Under the pieces are notes generated by a model that ran no database searches, was not told where the DNA came from, and worked only from the letters and a program-made list of their open reading frames with translations. Positions 30,987 to 38,687 of a DNA stretch of 64,000 nucleotides are shown one piece after another. The translations under genes and the position numbers were made by a program. Positions within the stretch are counted from its first letter, which is position 1. Every line of letters starts with the position of its first letter. Source of the stretch: CAZENU01 sp965117035 (GTDB lineage Bacteria > Chloroflexota > Dehalococcoidia > Lucifugimonadales > CAZENU01); NCBI GenBank assembly GCA_965117035.1, contig OZ220748.1, forward strand, positions 496,001 through 560,000, written 5' to 3'.

Positions 30987-32702
30987 ATGGGTACAACCGC
31001 CAGTCCTCATCGTGAACTATGGAGTGGGATTCGCGTGGTCGGTCTGCGAATCGAAGATGGAGAACGAACAACAACCGCAGGAACGCTGACAGGGGTGGCT
31101 ACGGACGAGGATGGTAAGCAGTACCTAGTCACCAATCAGCATGTCATTGTCGGCTGGAACGAAGGCCAACCCAGGTCAGGACGAGCGACGCGACTATCAC
31201 GTTCTTACCGTGAGCAGACGGGTCGAGAGGAACTGTATCAGGGCTATAGAGCGGTTGGCCGTACGCCGACTACCCATGTCGTGTCCGACCTGGACATCGG
31301 CATGGTCGAGGTGCCGTCCGTTCAGGCTCTCCCCCGTCTGCATGACGCTGCCCATTCGGCACGGTACATCGCCAGGGGAGCGGTAGAACCGAACCTTGAG
31401 ATGAACAACCTCATCTTCCTAGGACAACGCACAGATGAGAAGCGGGTCAAGATCAGGGCGATTGGTTCAACACTGTCCATAGCGGGGAGACGTTTCACCG
31501 GCCTGGTACAGATAGAGTCTCTGGACGGAAGTACCGTCGCCCAAAGCGGAGATTCAGGTGCGCCGGTTTTCCGCAAGGTGAAGGACGGAGTGTATCAACT
31601 GGTCTGCGTTCTGTTCGCTGGTCCTACGGAAACCGGTTCGTCCGACCATCATATAGCCCACGCGGTGAGGGCAACAAGGGTCGAGGAAAAGTTGAAGGTC
31701 AGGTTTGGCAAGCGTCCACCGATTGCCAGGGCCAAGGCCACCCCATCGACCGTTGTCGTTGGACAGCAGGTCACTCTCGACGCGAGCGAGAGCATCGACC
31801 ACGACAGAGACCCACTGACCTACCAGTGGGCCGAAGAGACGCCGGAGAATACAGCCGGCGTCACACTCATCAACGCCGAATCAGCCAAGGCGACGTTCAC
31901 CGCTCCCACAACACCGACCAACCTCACGTTCTATCTCACCGTCCGGAACGCCGTGGGCGAGTACTCCGCTGCCTCAGTCTCCGTCGAGGTCAAGGCCGGG
32001 ACCCGGGCCAGGCCACCGACGCCAACCGCACCGCCAGACACGGTCGTCACCCCGGAAGAGAACGGCGCCGACGAGACTGGCGACAACGCTCCCGAAGAGT
32101 GGAGCGACTGGATCGTCATGGGCGGCGTCTACAAGGGAGAGGGCAAGGACCGAAAGTGCAAGAAGATCAAAACCTCGACTAAGGCCGGACTGAAAGTCTG
32201 CTGGTTCCCGTGCCCCGACGACACAGCCACCGAAGAAGAAGAAGACGACGACAACGGCGACGACGACGATAACGGGACCGACGACAACGACAACGGGACT
32301 GCTACCACCACGACGACCACGGTCATACCACCCGGGAACGGCAACGGAGACGACGACAACGGCGACGGGAACGGCGACGACAACGACAACGGCAACGGGA
32401 CGCCGCCGCGTGAGCCAGTCAGAACGCGCTGGAAACCCACCGGCACCTACCGCGGCACCGGCACCGACCGCGAGCGCCAGGAGAGCCGCACGGTCGACGG
32501 CGTCCCCGAATACCGATGGATCAGCGACCCGGACGAGCTCCTGGGGCAACAGGCAGTCCCGGTGGGTACGCGACCCCGAGGAAGTATGGGGCAACTGGTC
32601 GAGGACGGGCAGGACCAGGTACAGCGGCGCGAACCGCGAGGCCGAGGAGCGCAGGAGAAGCAATCTCCGCAACACGCAGACCCGGTGGGTGTCCGACCCT
32701 GA
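30987..32702 (+). CDS. Module 2 trypsin-like protease, C-terminus lost by an internal deletion
   Basis: ATG 30,987 follows AAGGAGG by eight bases. It keeps the full architecture of module 1 up to about residue 515: PHRELWSGIRVV, the triad (LVTNQHVI; SDLDIGMVEV; QSGDSGAPVF), an Ig/PKD-like domain, a W..W unit with Cys, an Asp/Asn/Gly/Thr linker and one WxxTG repeat ending YRWISDPDE. Then the frame goes out of register and the last 45 residues are nonsense. The protease domain is intact and could still act. The missing repeats lie downstream in another frame (32,540-32,826). Confidence 0.75.
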   Translation: MGTTASPHRELWSGIRVVGLRIEDGERTTTAGTLTGVATDEDGKQYLVTNQHVIVGWNEGQPRSGRATRLSRSYREQTGREELYQGYRAVGRTPTTHVVSDLDIGMVEVPSVQALPRLHDAAHSARYIARGAVEPNLEMNNLIFLGQRTDEKRVKIRAIGSTLSIAGRRFTGLVQIESLDGSTVAQSGDSGAPVFRKVKDGVYQLVCVLFAGPTETGSSDHHIAHAVRATRVEEKLKVRFGKRPPIARAKATPSTVVVGQQVTLDASESIDHDRDPLTYQWAEETPENTAGVTLINAESAKATFTAPTTPTNLTFYLTVRNAVGEYSAASVSVEVKAGTRARPPTPTAPPDTVVTPEENGADETGDNAPEEWSDWIVMGGVYKGEGKDRKCKKIKTSTKAGLKVCWFPCPDDTATEEEEDDDNGDDDDNGTDDNDNGTATTTTTTVIPPGNGNGDDDNGDGNGDDNDNGNGTPPREPVRTRWKPTGTYRGTGTDRERQESRTVDGVPEYRWISDPDELLGQQAVPVGTRPRGSMGQLVEDGQDQVQRREPRGRGAQEKQSPQHADPVGVRP

Positions 32703-32826
32703 CACGGAGACGTGGTCTTCGTGGACGCGCACGGGCAAGCAGCGGTTCAACGGTGTCGAGATGGAGTACGAGGAGACCAGGACGAGTAGCCTGGGACGGA
32801 CTCAGACCAGGTGGGTCCCGGATTAG
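32540..32826 (+). pseudogene. Out-of-frame WxxW repeats of module 2
   Basis: In the next frame this reads SSWGNRQSRWVRDPEEVWGNWSRTG... to RTQTRWVPD-stop, differing from 28,843-29,125 by only about ten bases. It is the original end of module 2, put out of frame by a deletion at a GGACGAG microhomology. Confidence 0.8.
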
Positions 32827-32846
32827 GCGACAGAATGGGGCAATCC
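32826..32846 (+). repeat. GGCGACAGAATG motif, copy 5
   Basis: ggcgacagaatggggcaatcc, directly after the module 2 stop; its ATG opens the short leader frame 32,835-32,891. Confidence 0.55.
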
Positions 32847-32891
32847 GTAGCGCCGCAAAACAATGATACGGTGGGTTGGGGAGGTGTGTGA
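32835..32891 (+). CDS. Possible leader peptide of module 3, 18 residues
   Basis: ATG in the GACAGAATG motif opens MGQSVAPQNNDTVGWGGV, whose stop TGA overlaps the ATG of the next gene (TGATG). MGQSV resembles the MRQSV start of the module 2 protein. It may be a coupled leader or just the relic of a longer start. Weak call. Confidence 0.3.
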   Translation: MGQSVAPQNNDTVGWGGV

Positions 32892-33136
32892 TGAAGCACG
32901 CTGCCAAGTACACCGCGCGTCGAACGATACGGTGGCTCCTCGTACTGGTCGCGGGTTCTTTGATGGCTGCGGGGTTCGTCTGGTATGGGCCGGGGGACCC
33001 CTCGAGTAGCATCTTGCCTATCGCTCCTCCGCTTTCTCAGGAATGGAGCAGCCTTTGCAAGACGCGCCCCCGCGACGTCAGTGTCTCTGACTCAACTTGG
33101 GACGAGTTCTGCCAACCTCTGGAAGAAGGAGAGTAG
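32891..33136 (+). CDS. Module 3 membrane protein
   Basis: ATG 32,891 is six bases after GGAGG. The 81 residues begin MKHAAKYTARRTIRWLLVL, as in module 1, and end LSQEWSSLCKTRPRDVSVSDSTWDEFCQPLEEGE, as in module 2. One span (LLVLVAGSLMAAGFVW) joins them. The protein is thus a hybrid of the two other paralogues, showing recombination between modules. Confidence 0.65.
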   Translation: MKHAAKYTARRTIRWLLVLVAGSLMAAGFVWYGPGDPSSSILPIAPPLSQEWSSLCKTRPRDVSVSDSTWDEFCQPLEEGE

Positions 33137-33141
33137 GGGAT

Positions 33142-33225
33142 ATGGGTTCACCCGCAAGTCCACACCGAGAGCTGCTGAGCACAGCGCGGTCGGCTCGACG
33201 AGCTGCGTGTCGGTCTGCGACGTGA
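33142..33225 (+). pseudogene. Module 3 protease, cut after 13 codons
   Basis: ATG 33,142, with GAAGGAGAG upstream, gives MGSPASPHRELLS, the start shared by modules 1 and 2 (MGxxxSPHREL). Beyond that the frame is unrelated and stops at 33,225, where opposite-strand Fn3 sequence begins. The third module therefore lost its protease. Confidence 0.65.
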
Positions 33226-33660
33226 CGGTGATGCTGTAGACGTACCGCGGCGCCAGGACCTGCGTTGTCCGGGTCCACGTCACGCTGTCGCCGTCGTAGC
33301 GCAGGCTGATCGTGCCGACGCCCTCGGCGCACGGGTAGACGTTGACCGTCAGAGGCGGCGGCTTGAATGACGCGCTGGCCTGGTCGCAGTCTGGCGAGAG
33401 GTTGAGCTTGTCGTCGCCGGTGACAGTCACGGTGTCGGAGGCAGGGGGGGCGAAACGTAGGTGAGCGCCATTTGCACGGGCGTCCGCAGGAGCGCGACCA
33501 GGGGCAGGTCGAGCGTCGCCACCCTGCCCGTAGCCCGCGGCGATCCGACCGCGCTGAACGACCAGCCGCCCTCCCCTTGGGGGTTGAGCGCCCGGACCTG
33601 TATCTCGTAGTCCTGGCCCGCGGTCAGGCCGGATGTCAAGGGCGGAGGGATATTAGGCCA
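33180..33660 (-). pseudogene. Fibronectin-type-III protein fragment, frameshifted
   Basis: The upstream part (33,660-33,480) reads LTSGLTAGQDYEIQVRALNPQGEGGWSFSAVGSP, a typical Fn3 end (L.pgt.Y.v.V.A.n..G.g..S), and the next frame continues DKLNLSPDCDQASASFKPP and SLRYDGDSVTWTRTTQV. A run of seven G bases near 33,450 is the likely slip site. One side is cut by the IS21 end and the other by the truncated module 3, so this is an internal piece of a larger surface protein. Confidence 0.55.
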
Positions 33661-33765
33661 CGGGGCGGAGCAAAAGCGTACCAGCCGGGCGCAACTGTCC
33701 AGCAAGAATGTCACCCGAGGACGGGGCCAGCGAAGAGGGACTAGTGAGAGTGAATGCGGTGGGGT

Positions 33766-34548
33766 CTAGGCGTCAGATGGATCGCCAGCGGATCGGAGGG
33801 CTTCGCCCGTCCTGCTCTGTCTGAGACGGTAGCTCTCGCCGTTCATCTCCAGGATGTGAACACGGTGAGTGAGGCGGTCCAGCAGGGCGCCGGTCAGCCT
33901 CTCGGAGCCGAAGACCTCGGTCCACTCGTCGAAGGGCAGGTTGGTGGTGACCAGGACAGATCCTCTCTCGTATCTGTGACTGAAGACCTCGAAGAGGAGC
34001 TCAGCGCCGGTCTTGGAGAGTGGGACGAAGCCAAGCTCGTCGACGATGAGCAGCTTGAGTCGGCCCAGCTTCTTCTGAAGGTTGAGCAGTCGACGCTCAT
34101 CCCTGGCCTCGATCAGCTCGTGGACCAGGGAGGCCGCGGTGGTGAAGCCGACCGACAGCCCCCTCTGACAGGCGGCGAGCCCCAGACCGAGGGCGACGTG
34201 GGTCTTGCCGGTCCCGCTGTTGCCTACGGCGATGACGTTCTCTCGGCGGTCGACGAACTCGCATCGCGCCAGCTGCATGACGAGGTGCTTGTTCACCGAC
34301 GGCATAGCCAGGAAGTCGAAGGTGTCGAGGCTCTTGGTTGCAGGGAAGCGAGCAGCCTTGATCCTGCGCTCCACCATCCGGTGGTGGCGGTCTATCAGCT
34401 CGAGCTCCGAGAGCCTCAGCAGGTAGCCCGGATGGTCGACGTCCTCTGCGGCACACTGAGAGGCCACCTTGCCGTACTCCCTCAGGAAGGTCGGCAGCTT
34501 CAGTTCCTTGAGGTGGTGCTCCAACAGCACCGTCGACCTGTCGCTCAC
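33766..34548 (-). CDS. istB: IstB helper ATPase of IS21
   Basis: GTG 34,548 overlaps the istA stop (GTGA), which fixes the start and gives 260 residues. Walker A is GNSGTGKTH and Walker B is LLIVDELGF; sensor and arginine-finger region VLVTTNLPFDEW and LLDRLTHRVHILE match AAA+ IstB proteins. It loads onto target DNA and directs IstA. Longer open frame upstream (to 34,860) is antisense to nothing useful and lies inside istA in another frame, so I ignore it. Confidence 0.9.
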   Translation of the reverse strand: MSDRSTVLLEHHLKELKLPTFLREYGKVASQCAAEDVDHPGYLLRLSELELIDRHHRMVERRIKAARFPATKSLDTFDFLAMPSVNKHLVMQLARCEFVDRRENVIAVGNSGTGKTHVALGLGLAACQRGLSVGFTTAASLVHELIEARDERRLLNLQKKLGRLKLLIVDELGFVPLSKTGAELLFEVFSHRYERGSVLVTTNLPFDEWTEVFGSERLTGALLDRLTHRVHILEMNGESYRLRQSRTGEALRSAGDPSDA

Positions 34549-36044
34549 CGCCCGCCTCCCGCCATCAGCGCCATGTAGTCGCTGGCCGATGTCGTTGTCA
34601 CGGTGACCCTGGGCAGGTAGGGGTACAGCTCCAGGTCGAGTCTCTGGGGTCGTCCCTCGATCCTGCACAGCACCAGGTGCTTGACAGCGTCGGAGCTTAC
34701 GGCGCCGAGCTTGAGGGCATCGCGCACGCCTTCGACCACGTCCTGCGTGCGGAAGTTCTCCATCAGCCGCAGCACCTGCACGAACTCCCTCTTGCCGCGC
34801 CTGCCCATACGCGACTCCAGCAGACGGCGCAACACCCCGAACTCCTCCGGCAACTCCCACCCGGCCAGCGGAGCAGCCTGGTCCAGGGCCCCGACCTTGC
34901 GCTCCAGCAGCGGCAGGTAGTGGATGGGGTCGAAGACGAAGTCGTCACGGTCGTAGGATCGCCTGTGCCTGGCTATCACCTCTGTCCCACAGCTGATGAC
35001 CACCTCGCCCACATAGCCCCGCACCACAACCTCCCTGTGACCGTAGGCCACGGGTACCGAGTAGTCGTTGATCCGGTACCTCACCAGCGACAGGGAGCTG
35101 ACTCGGCTCACGTGCTTGTCGCTGGCGTCGTAGGGTGTGGCCGGGAGCGGCTGCAGCGCCTCAAGGTCACGCTCCATCCGACGGCCTATCGTCTCATCGT
35201 GCCCTCGCGGCCGTCTCCCCAACCGCTCCAGGCACCTCTTCTCCAGGTGGGCGTTGAGCGCGTCGAAGGTCTCGAACGACGGCATGGGGACCAGGAAGTT
35301 CCGGCGTGCGTATCCCACCAGACCCTCGACCTCGCCCTTGTCGTTACCCCTGCCGGGACGACCGTACCGATCCTCGAACAGGTAGTGGGACACGAGCTCC
35401 GAGAAGACGCGGGTACGCTTCCTCCGGCCGTCTCCCAGGATCTTCGCCACGGCCAGCCTCGTATTGTCGTAGACGATGCTTCGCGGCACACCGCGCAGGA
35501 ACGAGAAGGCCGAGACGTGGCCGTCGCAGAACTCCTCCGTCATCTCCGCGGGGTAGGCCTTGACGAAGCATGCGTCGCTGTGGGAAAGGTACATGACGAG
35601 GTAGTGGACGGTCTGCTCCACTCCGCCGATCACCGCCTTCGCCTGCCCGAAGTCACACTGGGCGTCTCCGGGAGGATGGGACAGCGGAACGTACATCTCC
35701 CGCGTCCGGCGCCGACGCTCGCGCACGTAGTCCTTGACTATCGTGTACCTGCCGTCGAACCGGTGCTCGGCTCTCAGACGCTCGTATATCCGCTTCGCGG
35801 TGTCACGCTGCTTCTTCGGGAGGCTGCGGTCCTCGTCCAGGATCCGGTCGATCACCCCGCCGTACGGGTCCAGCTTCGGCCGACGGGGCGGTGACTGCCG
35901 GCGGTACCCGGGTGGCACCGAGTACTGAAGCATCTTGCGCACCGTGTCCCGGTGCAGCCCGAACACCCGGGCAGCCTCCCGCGTGCTCATCCCCTCCACC
36001 ATGCAGGCCCGGCGCACCCGCGCGTACAACTCCACCTTGTACAT
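34545..36044 (-). CDS. istA: IstA transposase of IS21
   Basis: About 499 residues from ATG 36,044 (ATG 36,074 also in frame). An N-terminal HTH (MSTREAARVFGLHRDTVRKML) is followed by the rve core: AQCDFGQAKAVI (Asp), VYDNTRLAV (Asp) and NDKGEVEGLVGYARRNF (Glu), the DDE set of IS21 transposases, and a C-terminal beta domain. Full length, no interruption, so the element may be mobile. Confidence 0.9.
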   Translation of the reverse strand: MYKVELYARVRRACMVEGMSTREAARVFGLHRDTVRKMLQYSVPPGYRRQSPPRRPKLDPYGGVIDRILDEDRSLPKKQRDTAKRIYERLRAEHRFDGRYTIVKDYVRERRRRTREMYVPLSHPPGDAQCDFGQAKAVIGGVEQTVHYLVMYLSHSDACFVKAYPAEMTEEFCDGHVSAFSFLRGVPRSIVYDNTRLAVAKILGDGRRKRTRVFSELVSHYLFEDRYGRPGRGNDKGEVEGLVGYARRNFLVPMPSFETFDALNAHLEKRCLERLGRRPRGHDETIGRRMERDLEALQPLPATPYDASDKHVSRVSSLSLVRYRINDYSVPVAYGHREVVVRGYVGEVVISCGTEVIARHRRSYDRDDFVFDPIHYLPLLERKVGALDQAAPLAGWELPEEFGVLRRLLESRMGRRGKREFVQVLRLMENFRTQDVVEGVRDALKLGAVSSDAVKHLVLCRIEGRPQRLDLELYPYLPRVTVTTTSASDYMALMAGGGR

Positions 36045-36173
36045 CCTCTGCACCTTCCATCGAGTTGCACCCAACTCTATGGAAGGCGGCGGGTGGTACG
36101 GTTTTGCGGCGCCACATCTCTACGCCTTCACCCGCCATGCCGGTACATTATTACTCCGCCCTTTACAGCAGTG

Positions 36174-36347
36174 ATGATTCCGATCAAGGACCCCACCGGA
36201 CAGACGAAGCATGTGGACGGATACCTGGGTCGCGCCGGATCCAAACCCCGCCAGGCAGCTTCAACTCAGTTCGGGCAGATGCGGAGCAAGGTCAATGCAT
36301 GCAACACCAACGCAGAGTTCGATGACCTGTTCTGCATCGGAGACTGA
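36174..36347 (+). CDS. Small hypothetical protein beside IS21
   Basis: 57 residues, MIPIKDPTGQTKHVDGYLG to FDDLFCIGD, polar and without a span. GTG 36,171 is an equal start. It begins about 70 bases from the IS21 right end, so its N-terminus may have been removed by the insertion. No family recognised. Confidence 0.35.
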   Translation: MIPIKDPTGQTKHVDGYLGRAGSKPRQAASTQFGQMRSKVNACNTNAEFDDLFCIGD

Positions 36348-36449
36348 GACCGGTGAACGCCATGTACTGCGACTAGATGCTAACCCTGCAAGCGCAGCGC
36401 TCTTGGAACGTACACCCTCCACCTACGGTACTTCAAGAGGTGAGTGACT

Positions 36450-36720
36450 ATGAACGATCCGCATGTCAAAGCCCTGATCTACGCCGTAGCCGTCCACTAA
36501 GTCCGACTCCCTGAGTTGGACGATAGCAGAGCAAAGGGCAATTGACGCGGCGCTAGAATCCGTCTGGAGGCCGGAGGTAGACGGTGCGCCCGACCCGGCC
36601 CCAGGAGCGATAGTCCACATAACCCAAGGTATTCGCTCCGAAGGGATCGAGAATTGCCGTCGGGAAGGGACCCCCTTCACCGTCGTGGCCCCCATCCGTC
36701 TCTACCTCGCCCGGCCACGA
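36450..36720 (+). pseudogene. Broken hypothetical gene
   Basis: ATG 36,450 starts MNDPHVKALIYAVAVH and stops at once. The next frame continues SDSLSWTIAEQRAIDAALESV and GAIVHITQG.RSEG, a protein-like stretch that runs to the end of the sortase gene on the other strand. One indel may separate them. No family recognised; weak. Confidence 0.25.
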
Positions 36721-36816
36721 GGCCGCTACGCAGAACCGTTGCTTTGGTCTTCAACTCCAGACCCCCATAGGCCAATGAACGCGCCGGTGAGCCGAGGGTG
36801 TCCCTCGGGCATCCTC

Positions 36817-37833
36817 CTAGCCGTTGGGCCTGGTTCCAGTCCGGTTGGATGCCAACGGCTGAATGCCCACGAGTGTGGCGGTCACCAACAGCCGATAATC
36901 GTAGTAGAAGCGTGGGACGCACGTCACCAGCGTGATCTCGTGCCTGCCCGTGTCCGACAGCGCGAGCTCGTCCCGGTGGACGACCTCGGTTTGGTACACT
37001 TGATACGCGTACCATCGGTCGACCGCCTCTAGGAAGATCAACACGGGATGCTGCGCAGCTAGCTCCGGGATCTCCGGCAGGCGAGCGAAGACCCTGCCTT
37101 CGCCGCGCAGTGGGCTCTCCAGGTGGCCGAAGTACCAGCCCTGCCCAGGAGCGCCCGCCCTGGCAGTCGTGGGGATATGACCGACGACGTGCTTCGGCGT
37201 CTCCCACGCGAGCCTGCCGGCCAGCTTGCGGAGCCCAAGCTCGGTCACCGCAGCATCGACTTCAATGACCGGTATCCTCATGCGAAGGGCAATCGCCCCC
37301 GAGGAGGTCCGGTCGCTCGGCGTTGGCGGGGCGTAGTTCGTGAGCTCGTCGAGCGTCGATGCAATCGCGGCCAATCGCGGATCGGGTGTCGGCGATGGCG
37401 CGACGCCGGTAGACGGCGGGCCGGCATCCACGATCGCGTGCGCCGGCAGGCTTGTCGGTACGGGCATCGGCGGGGATTTGGCACGTGCGGCTGTCGCCGT
37501 CGGGCTGGGTGGGGCCGTCGTCGGAGTAACCGCAACAGGCTGCGACGTCGGAGTCACCGTCGGAGTGCGGGTCGGGGTATGAGTCGGAGTGCCCGTGGCA
37601 GTCGCGGCCGCCGTGGGTGTTGGCGATGAAGTCGCGGTCGCCATGGTTGTCAGCGTCGCGGTCGGACTGGCGGTCGCCGCGCCAGTCGCAGTCGGTTTGG
37701 GCGTGCGCGTGGCGGTTGGGAACGCGACCGTGCGCGCCTGAACGGTGACGTCCGGGACAGGCGTTGGGCCCGTTCGAGCGCAGGCGAGCGTCAGCAGGAC
37801 AATACAGATCGCCACGACCAGCTTCCACCGCAT
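36817..37833 (-). CDS. Sortase lipoprotein with Thr-Pro linker
   Basis: ATG 37,833 gives MRWKLVVAICIVLLTLAC, a lipoprotein signal (lipobox TLAC), then about 120 residues of Thr/Pro/Ala linker, then a sortase fold: IPVIEVDAAVTELGL, GWYFGHLESP (catalytic His), LVTCVPRFYYDYRLLV (catalytic Cys and Arg). Sortases of this type cross-link or anchor surface proteins at LPxTG-like signals; anchoring by lipid rather than a transmembrane helix is unusual. No LPxTG substrate is evident nearby. Confidence 0.8.
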   Translation of the reverse strand: MRWKLVVAICIVLLTLACARTGPTPVPDVTVQARTVAFPTATRTPKPTATGAATASPTATLTTMATATSSPTPTAAATATGTPTHTPTRTPTVTPTSQPVAVTPTTAPPSPTATAARAKSPPMPVPTSLPAHAIVDAGPPSTGVAPSPTPDPRLAAIASTLDELTNYAPPTPSDRTSSGAIALRMRIPVIEVDAAVTELGLRKLAGRLAWETPKHVVGHIPTTARAGAPGQGWYFGHLESPLRGEGRVFARLPEIPELAAQHPVLIFLEAVDRWYAYQVYQTEVVHRDELALSDTGRHEITLVTCVPRFYYDYRLLVTATLVGIQPLASNRTGTRPNG

Positions 37834-38096
37834 GCACGGTAGGCTAGCGCATGTATGCCACTGTGACAACGCCTTTGCCTAGGCAAGGCAGCAGTGACGC
37901 TAGCCAGCTTGGGCCCGACGCGGATCGGCAGGTGCTGCGGGAACCCGTACGTGGCCGCGAATTCTCCGCCCTTGGGCTTGCCCGAGTGAACCCAGGCATA
38001 GCCGCGAGCGTCAATCTGTTCGTCTGGCACCGCTCTGTCGTGGAGATAGAGGCGCCAATTCGCGGCGGTGAGAATTTGATACACTGATCGAGCCAT
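37791..38096 (-). CDS. Hypothetical protein, 101 residues
   Basis: The first 65 residues (MARSVYQILTAANWRLYLHD, EQIDARGYAWVHSGKPKGGEFAATYGF) look like a compact domain; the rest, which overlaps the sortase start, is Cys/Arg-rich and may be read-through into unrelated sequence. No family recognised. Confidence 0.35.
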   Translation of the reverse strand: MARSVYQILTAANWRLYLHDRAVPDEQIDARGYAWVHSGKPKGGEFAATYGFPQHLPIRVGPKLASVTAALPRQRRCHSGIHALAYRACGGSWSWRSVLSC

Positions 38097-38299
38097 GATG
38101 TTTCCCCTTCATGGTGTCCGGGCGAGCACCTTTAAGAGGGAGTTCGCCGGGTCTTCTTGTGCCGCCGAAACCCTCGACATGTTGCTTGAGGCGCTTACCC
38201 CTGATTTTGACCTTCAGTTGAGTCCCTGTCGCGCGAGTGAACCAGCAAGGGGTAGCCGCATTAGCATTAGGCGACATATCCGGGGCTTGGGAGTGCCCG

Positions 38300-38488
38300 C
38301 TAACTGACCCGGGCGGCCGCCTGCTGCTCGATCCACCCCTCGACCTCCGACCGCAGCCACAGGCTGCTCCGTTGGCCAACCTTGAGGGGCGACGGGAAGC
38401 CGTCCCGCCGGATGAGGACATAGACCTGCGCCTTCGAACACCGCAGGATTTTCGCAACTTCGGGGGCCGTCAGTAGTTCGGCTGCCAC
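38300..38488 (-). CDS. Excisionase/AlpA-like helix-turn-helix protein
   Basis: GTG 38,488 is eight bases after GGGAGG, which fixes the start. The 62 residues AAELLTAPEVAKILRCSKAQVYVLIRRDGFPSPLKVGQRSSLWLRSEVEGWI are a MerR-like winged HTH of the HTH_17/AlpA kind. These control excision or expression of integrated elements; it lies at the end of the run starting with the integrase at 40,595. A GC-rich inverted repeat (agcccgccgg...cgccggcggggct, 38,510-38,553) precedes it and could act as terminator or attenuator. Confidence 0.8.
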   Translation of the reverse strand: MAAELLTAPEVAKILRCSKAQVYVLIRRDGFPSPLKVGQRSSLWLRSEVEGWIEQQAAARVS

Positions 38489-38687
38489 GAGATTCACCTC
38501 CCAAACAGAAAAGCCCGCCGGGTGCGGGCACAGCCGCTCCGCCGGCGGGGCTAATTCGGAAGGTAAATTGCGACCGTGCGCCTGGCGTATCGACCGCACG
38601 GTCGTGTTGATTCAGGGTCCGCCCTCGACGAGCAAGGCGGAGATCTTAAACGCCGCTGCGAGCATACCACTGTCCATTCGTGGATTG

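Larger units (their letters stand above)
33668..36106 (-). mobile_element. IS21-family element, complete istAB
   Basis: Left end gcaaaagcgtaccagcc (33,668) and right end read inward gcaaaaccgtaccaccc (about 36,103 down) form imperfect inverted repeats. Both genes are intact. The same left end occurs beside the istB remnant at 8173. Exact borders and target duplication are not clear. Confidence 0.7.
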
